Assembly: GCA_019637265.1 (NCBI GenBank)
Contig: JAHBVY010000002.1
Span: forward strand, 1 to 64,000
Length of the DNA stretch: 64,000 nucleotides
Origin: Polyangiaceae bacterium
Lineage (GTDB): Bacteria > Myxococcota_A > Polyangia > Polyangiales > Polyangiaceae
Reading direction: 5' to 3'
Shown here: positions 60,834 to 64,000 of the stretch, in pieces
Numbering within the stretch: the first letter of the stretch is position 1
How the letters are laid out: every line of letters starts with the position of its first letter
Translations under genes and position numbers: made by a program
Notes under the pieces: generated by a model
The model's database searches: none
What the model was told of the DNA's origin: nothing
Seen by the model: only the letters and a program-made list of their open reading frames with translations

Positions 60834-62789
60834 CTACCGCTCCTCCAACATCTCACGGATCGCCTCGCGCTCACGCGCGACGTGATCCATCACGGGGCCG
60901 CGCAGCCTTGAATCCGTAAGGAAATGGAAGCTCGGCGTGAGCGTCGGGTCGAAGCCGCGCGCGAGCTTGTGCTCTCCACCCGCGCCTGGCTCGAAGCGGC
61001 GGAGCCCCGCCTCGATGCAGTGCTCCACCCCGCGGTAGTAACAGACGTTGAAGTGCAGGTGTCGGAGCTCGCGGAAGGCACCCCAATAGCGACCGTACAG
61101 CGCCTCTTCCCCCACCAAGTTGATGGCGCCAGCGAGCGCGCGTCCGCGCGCGTGGGGCGATCCGCGCGGCACCGCGCGCACCACCTGCAGCGCGCTCGGC
61201 ATGCGCTGGAACACCTGCTCGAAGAAGGCGCGGTTCAGGTACTGACGCCCCCAATAGAATTTGCGCACCGTCGTCAGGTAGAGCTCGAACGCCTCATCCA
61301 CGCGCTCAGCGTCTAGCTCAGCTCCGCCGCACACCTGGAGCTCCACTCCCTGCTCCACCAGCGCGCGCCGCTCACGGCGGATCTGGTTTCGACGCTTGGA
61401 GCTGAAGCGCCCGAGGAAGTCTTCGAAGCTCGTGTAACCGGGGTTGGTGAAATGAAACTGCACCCCGTGGCGCTCGATGAGCGCGGGCTCTTCGCTCAGC
61501 ATTGCTGCTTGCTCGCGCGACGGAAACAAGAGGTGCGCGCCGCTCAGCTCGAAGCGCTCGCACAGCGCCATGACGCCGCCCATGAACGCTGGCAGTAGCG
61601 CCGAGAGCGACTCACCGGGCGCCACCAGCAGCCGCGGCCCCGTCGCTGGGGTGAACGGCACCGCGATGATGAGCTTTGGGTAATAGGGCGCGCCCAAGCG
61701 CTGCTCACAGAACTGCGCCCAGCCCTGATCGAACACGAACTCTCCCTGACTGTGCGCCTTCAAGTAAGCCGGCGCGAGCACGAGCGGCTCGTGGCTCGCG
61801 GCGTCACGTAGCGCCAGGTGCATGGGCAGCCAGCCTTCCCGACGACTCACGCAGCCGGTGTCCTCCAGCGCCTCGAGCCAGTCGTAGCTGAGCATGGGCG
61901 GCGCGGCGCCGCGCAGGCGCTCCCAGGTTTCGCGCCCAATGTCGCTGAGGCGCTCGTGAGTGGTGAAGAGCAGCTCTCGCTGCTTCGGCGCAGGCGCCTC
62001 CACAGCGCCATTCGGCTCTCTCGTCGCACCCTCCGCCTCCACAGCGCCACGCGCCTCCACAACCTCCGCCGCGCCCTCCGCCTCCACAACGCCACGCGAC
62101 TCCTCAGCGCCGTGCGAGCAGTGCGCCCCGGCCTCCATCGGGAACACGACGCCACGCGCCGCATTGGGTGTCAGCCCCAAGGCCGCATCGAGCAGCGCAA
62201 ACACGACCGTGTTCAAGCGACCTTCCGGCGGTGTCCTCACCACCTGAGCCCACGCAGGGGACAGCCAAACCCCAAAACGATCGGACGCCTCCTGAAGTAA
62301 GTCAGCCTGCTGGTCCGCCGAGGCCCGACGGAGCGCGGGCTTGAGCCACAAGCACAGCGCCATCACGCGGTGATAGCCGTGCACCGCCCGCACCCACAGG
62401 GGGAGCTCGGCATCAGGTAACATCTCGCTCACTGCGCTGTCCGGCTCAGCGCCCCCCGGCAGATGATTCGCTACACTGTCTTTATCGAGGGAAGATGGCT
62501 CGTTCGGGGGTTGGACGGCACCGCGCTCGAGCAGCGCCGTGAGCTCCGCTGCGCGCGCCTCGAGCGTGCTCAGCGCCAGCACGTCGATCTCGCGTAGCGA
62601 CCCTGGGAACGCCTGCGAGAGCTCCCGCAGCGCCTGGCGTGCGTCAGCCGCACTGTTCTTCTGCTGCCGCAGCGCCGCCAAGCGGCGGTACTTGTCGGCG
62701 AGCGCCCCTAGCTCCTCGGCGCGCGGCAGGGGCAGCGCCACCTCATCGTCAGGCCAACTGACAGCAGGAGTCTCCGAGGCAGCGCTCAC
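60834..62789 (-). CDS. FemAB-like (DUF482) acyltransferase with N-terminal extension
   Basis: Predicted 651-residue protein. GTG at 62789 overlaps the stop of the upstream PLD gene (GTGA) and has GGAG six bases upstream, so it is preferred over GTG 62819. The C-terminal two-thirds (from about LLFTTHERLSDIGRETW) match the FemAB-like/GNAT family PF04339: MLSYDWLEALEDTGCVSRREGW, RRNQIRRERRALVEQGVEL, YLTTVRKFYWGRQYLN, ALYGRYWGAFRELRHLHFNVCYYRGVEHCIE, KLARGFDPTLTPSFHFL. The family is of unknown substrate, suspected in peptidoglycan or aminoacyl transfer. The N-terminal 270 residues are a helical low-complexity extension with Glu/Ala/Val repeats and in-frame repeat copy 5 (RGAVQPPNEPSS). Confidence 0.85.
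   Translation of the reverse strand: MSAASETPAVSWPDDEVALPLPRAEELGALADKYRRLAALRQQKNSAADARQALRELSQAFPGSLREIDVLALSTLEARAAELTALLERGAVQPPNEPSSLDKDSVANHLPGGAEPDSAVSEMLPDAELPLWVRAVHGYHRVMALCLWLKPALRRASADQQADLLQEASDRFGVWLSPAWAQVVRTPPEGRLNTVVFALLDAALGLTPNAARGVVFPMEAGAHCSHGAEESRGVVEAEGAAEVVEARGAVEAEGATREPNGAVEAPAPKQRELLFTTHERLSDIGRETWERLRGAAPPMLSYDWLEALEDTGCVSRREGWLPMHLALRDAASHEPLVLAPAYLKAHSQGEFVFDQGWAQFCEQRLGAPYYPKLIIAVPFTPATGPRLLVAPGESLSALLPAFMGGVMALCERFELSGAHLLFPSREQAAMLSEEPALIERHGVQFHFTNPGYTSFEDFLGRFSSKRRNQIRRERRALVEQGVELQVCGGAELDAERVDEAFELYLTTVRKFYWGRQYLNRAFFEQVFQRMPSALQVVRAVPRGSPHARGRALAGAINLVGEEALYGRYWGAFRELRHLHFNVCYYRGVEHCIEAGLRRFEPGAGGEHKLARGFDPTLTPSFHFLTDSRLRGPVMDHVAREREAIREMLEER
62506..62525 (+). 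repeat. Dispersed 20-bp repeat, copy 5 (inside FemAB-like gene)
   Basis: Exact GGGGGTTGGACGGCACCGCG within the N-terminal extension of the FemAB-like gene; the sense strand encodes RGAVQPPNEP. The reading phase differs from the copy in the pseudokinase by no shift (GAVxPPN in both). Confidence 0.8.
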
Positions 62790-63943
62790 ATCAGGCTCCG
62801 AAACTGATAGAAGAACCACTCCAGCATCCGCACGAAGACCGAGCGCTGCTCGAAGCGCTCGAGTGAGACCTCCTCGGCGCGGGTGAGGTCATCCTGAAAG
62901 CTGCGATCCATCAGCTCCCCGAAGCCCTCGTCGGTCACCGCCAGGTTCACCTCGAGGTTCATCGAGAAGGACAGGTGATCGAGGTTGTAGGTACCCACGG
63001 TGCACCAGCGCCCATCCACCACCGCGGTCTTGGCGTGGAGCACGTTGCCGCCGAATCGGTAGATCCGCACGCCAGCGCGGAGCAGCTTAAGCCACATGGC
63101 CTGACTAGCGTACTGCACCACCCAGACGTCGATTTTACCCGGCAAGAGCACGCGCACATCCACGCCGCGGCGCACCGCTGCGATCAAGGCGCGCACCACC
63201 TTGGGGTTGGGCACGAAGTAAGAGTTCGAGATCCAAACGCGCTGCTTCGCGAACCAAATATTGGCGAGGTACGCGCGGTGGATCTCGCGGCGCGAGCGGT
63301 TGCCCTCGCTGAGCACCTGCACCGCCTGACTCGTGTGACGTGGCATGGGCCGCGCCGGAACCGAGCTGACGTCGCCACCGTGGCGGCGCCAGGTGCGCTC
63401 GAAGACGCGCACGAAGTCACGCGCTTCAGGGCCAATCACGCGCACCATGTCGTCACGCCAGGGCTCCACCTTCGGATCCGTGGGGCACCACTCCTCAGCG
63501 ATGTTGATGCCCCCGGTGAACCCCACCTGCGCGTCCACCACCAAGATCTTGCGATGATCGCGGCGTGAGATGCGCGCGCCACGGATCCGACGACGCCACG
63601 AGAAGATGGGGTTGTACTCCAGCACGAGCACCCCCTCACGCCGCATCTGCTCGAACATCCCGATGTCCGCGTCCACCGAGCCCACCGCGTCGTAGATCAC
63701 GCGCACGTCGAGGCCGCGCTGGGCGGCGCGCATCAGCGCGTTCGCGAAGCGCCAACCGACGGTGTCCGACCCGAACCAATACATCTCGAGCAGCACCTGC
63801 TCCCGAGCTTGATCGATCGCGCCTAGCATGGCGGGGTACGCCTCCACCCCGTTCCTGAGCAGGCTCACGTGATGACCATCGATGAAGCGCTCCGAGGGCA
63901 GCGACGCGCGCCGAAGCGGCAGCTCGAGGGGCGCGTCGTCCAT
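62786..63943 (-). CDS. Phospholipase D-family cardiolipin synthase-like enzyme
   Basis: Predicted 385-residue phosphatidyltransferase/phospholipase. Two HKD motifs are present: HRKILVVDAQVGFTGGINIAEEW and LHAKTAVVDGRWCTVGTYNLD. The N-terminal membrane segments of Cls1-type synthases are absent, so it is like ClsB/YwiE-short forms; a hydrophobic C-terminus (MLEWFFYQFRSLM) may touch the membrane. It probably condenses phosphatidyl groups into cardiolipin. Its stop overlaps the GTG of the FemAB-like gene, so the two are co-translated. ATG at 63943; bases 63944-64000 hold its upstream region and nothing else I can support. Confidence 0.92.
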   Translation of the reverse strand: MDDAPLELPLRRASLPSERFIDGHHVSLLRNGVEAYPAMLGAIDQAREQVLLEMYWFGSDTVGWRFANALMRAAQRGLDVRVIYDAVGSVDADIGMFEQMRREGVLVLEYNPIFSWRRRIRGARISRRDHRKILVVDAQVGFTGGINIAEEWCPTDPKVEPWRDDMVRVIGPEARDFVRVFERTWRRHGGDVSSVPARPMPRHTSQAVQVLSEGNRSRREIHRAYLANIWFAKQRVWISNSYFVPNPKVVRALIAAVRRGVDVRVLLPGKIDVWVVQYASQAMWLKLLRAGVRIYRFGGNVLHAKTAVVDGRWCTVGTYNLDHLSFSMNLEVNLAVTDEGFGELMDRSFQDDLTRAEEVSLERFEQRSVFVRMLEWFFYQFRSLM

Positions 63944-64000
63944 GGCCGCCTGAGCCTATCGCGAGCGCTCAGCCCGCGCCTCCACCGAGGCCACGAGGAT

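Overview
The window is about 64 kb of very GC-rich DNA with the hallmarks of a large-genome Myxococcota/Polyangia-type (deltaproteobacterial) chromosome: Hanks-type Ser/Thr kinases with long Ala/Pro-rich linkers, many lipoproteins, PEGA/TPR proteins, vWA/VIT proteins, FG-GAP lipoproteins and small dispersed repeats. This assignment is inferred from gene content; there is no rRNA or other marker to fix the taxon. I see no transposase, integrase, phage gene, CRISPR array, tRNA or rRNA. Start codons were chosen by ribosome-binding sites, signal peptides and stop/start overlaps, so several genes begin downstream of their longest reading frame.

Layout. 0-4.5 kb (-): two tandem paralogous Gly-rich lipoproteins and a TPR/PEGA protein. 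4.6-8 kb (-): a Ser/Thr kinase translationally coupled to an Ala/Pro-rich single-span membrane protein. 8.2-11.4 kb (-): Ogt-type DNA repair methyltransferase, XRE-cupin regulator, 1-Cys peroxiredoxin, TauD-like dioxygenase. 11.5-14.8 kb (+): ABC-F ATPase, YceI-like lipoprotein, GreA/B-C-like protein. 14.9-15.7 kb (-): lytic transglycosylase-like protein. 16.1-22.4 kb (+): a complete tetR-MFP-RND-TolC efflux operon whose four genes all overlap by 1-4 bases. 22.4-26 kb: ABC ATPase (-) and OmpA-family protein (+). 26.1-32.4 kb (-): the rimP-nusA-ylxR/L7Ae-infB-rbfA transcription/translation operon with a leader terminator. 32.9-34.2 kb (-): SerA-like dehydrogenase. 34.3-43.9 kb (-): a run of pseudokinase, vWA protein, FecR-VIT-vWA-TPR giant, FG-GAP/ASPIC lipoprotein and a DUF1285-like protein. 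44-45.6 kb (+): two methyltransferases (the second PrmA). 45.7-48.7 kb (-): a second kinase/TPR-membrane protein pair. 48.8-51.7 kb: divergent pyruvate kinase and lysA. 51.9-54.1 kb (-): XPB/Ssl2-N-like DNA-binding protein. 54.9-60.8 kb (+): two tandem TPR lipoproteins, an HD hydrolase and a small outer-membrane-like protein. 60.8-63.9 kb (-): phospholipase D/cardiolipin synthase coupled to a FemAB-like acyltransferase.

What stands out. (1) A 20-bp repeat, GGGGGTTGGACGGCACCGCG, occurs six times, always in the same orientation relative to local transcription, and twice lies in-frame inside coding sequences. (2) The 3' ends of three genes (rbfA, the FecR-VIT gene, pyk), including their stop codons, are duplicated in the flanking DNA. 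(3) GTAGGGGC-type palindromes sit just after several genes. (4) Two Ser/Thr kinase genes are each followed by a TPR/two-TM protein ending in ISGRF, a possible conserved module. (5) A pseudokinase without an N-lobe and without the DFG aspartate sits upstream of two vWA genes. (6) The SerA-like protein has Gln where the conserved catalytic Arg is expected. (7) A strong intrinsic terminator lies in the leader of the nusA operon.
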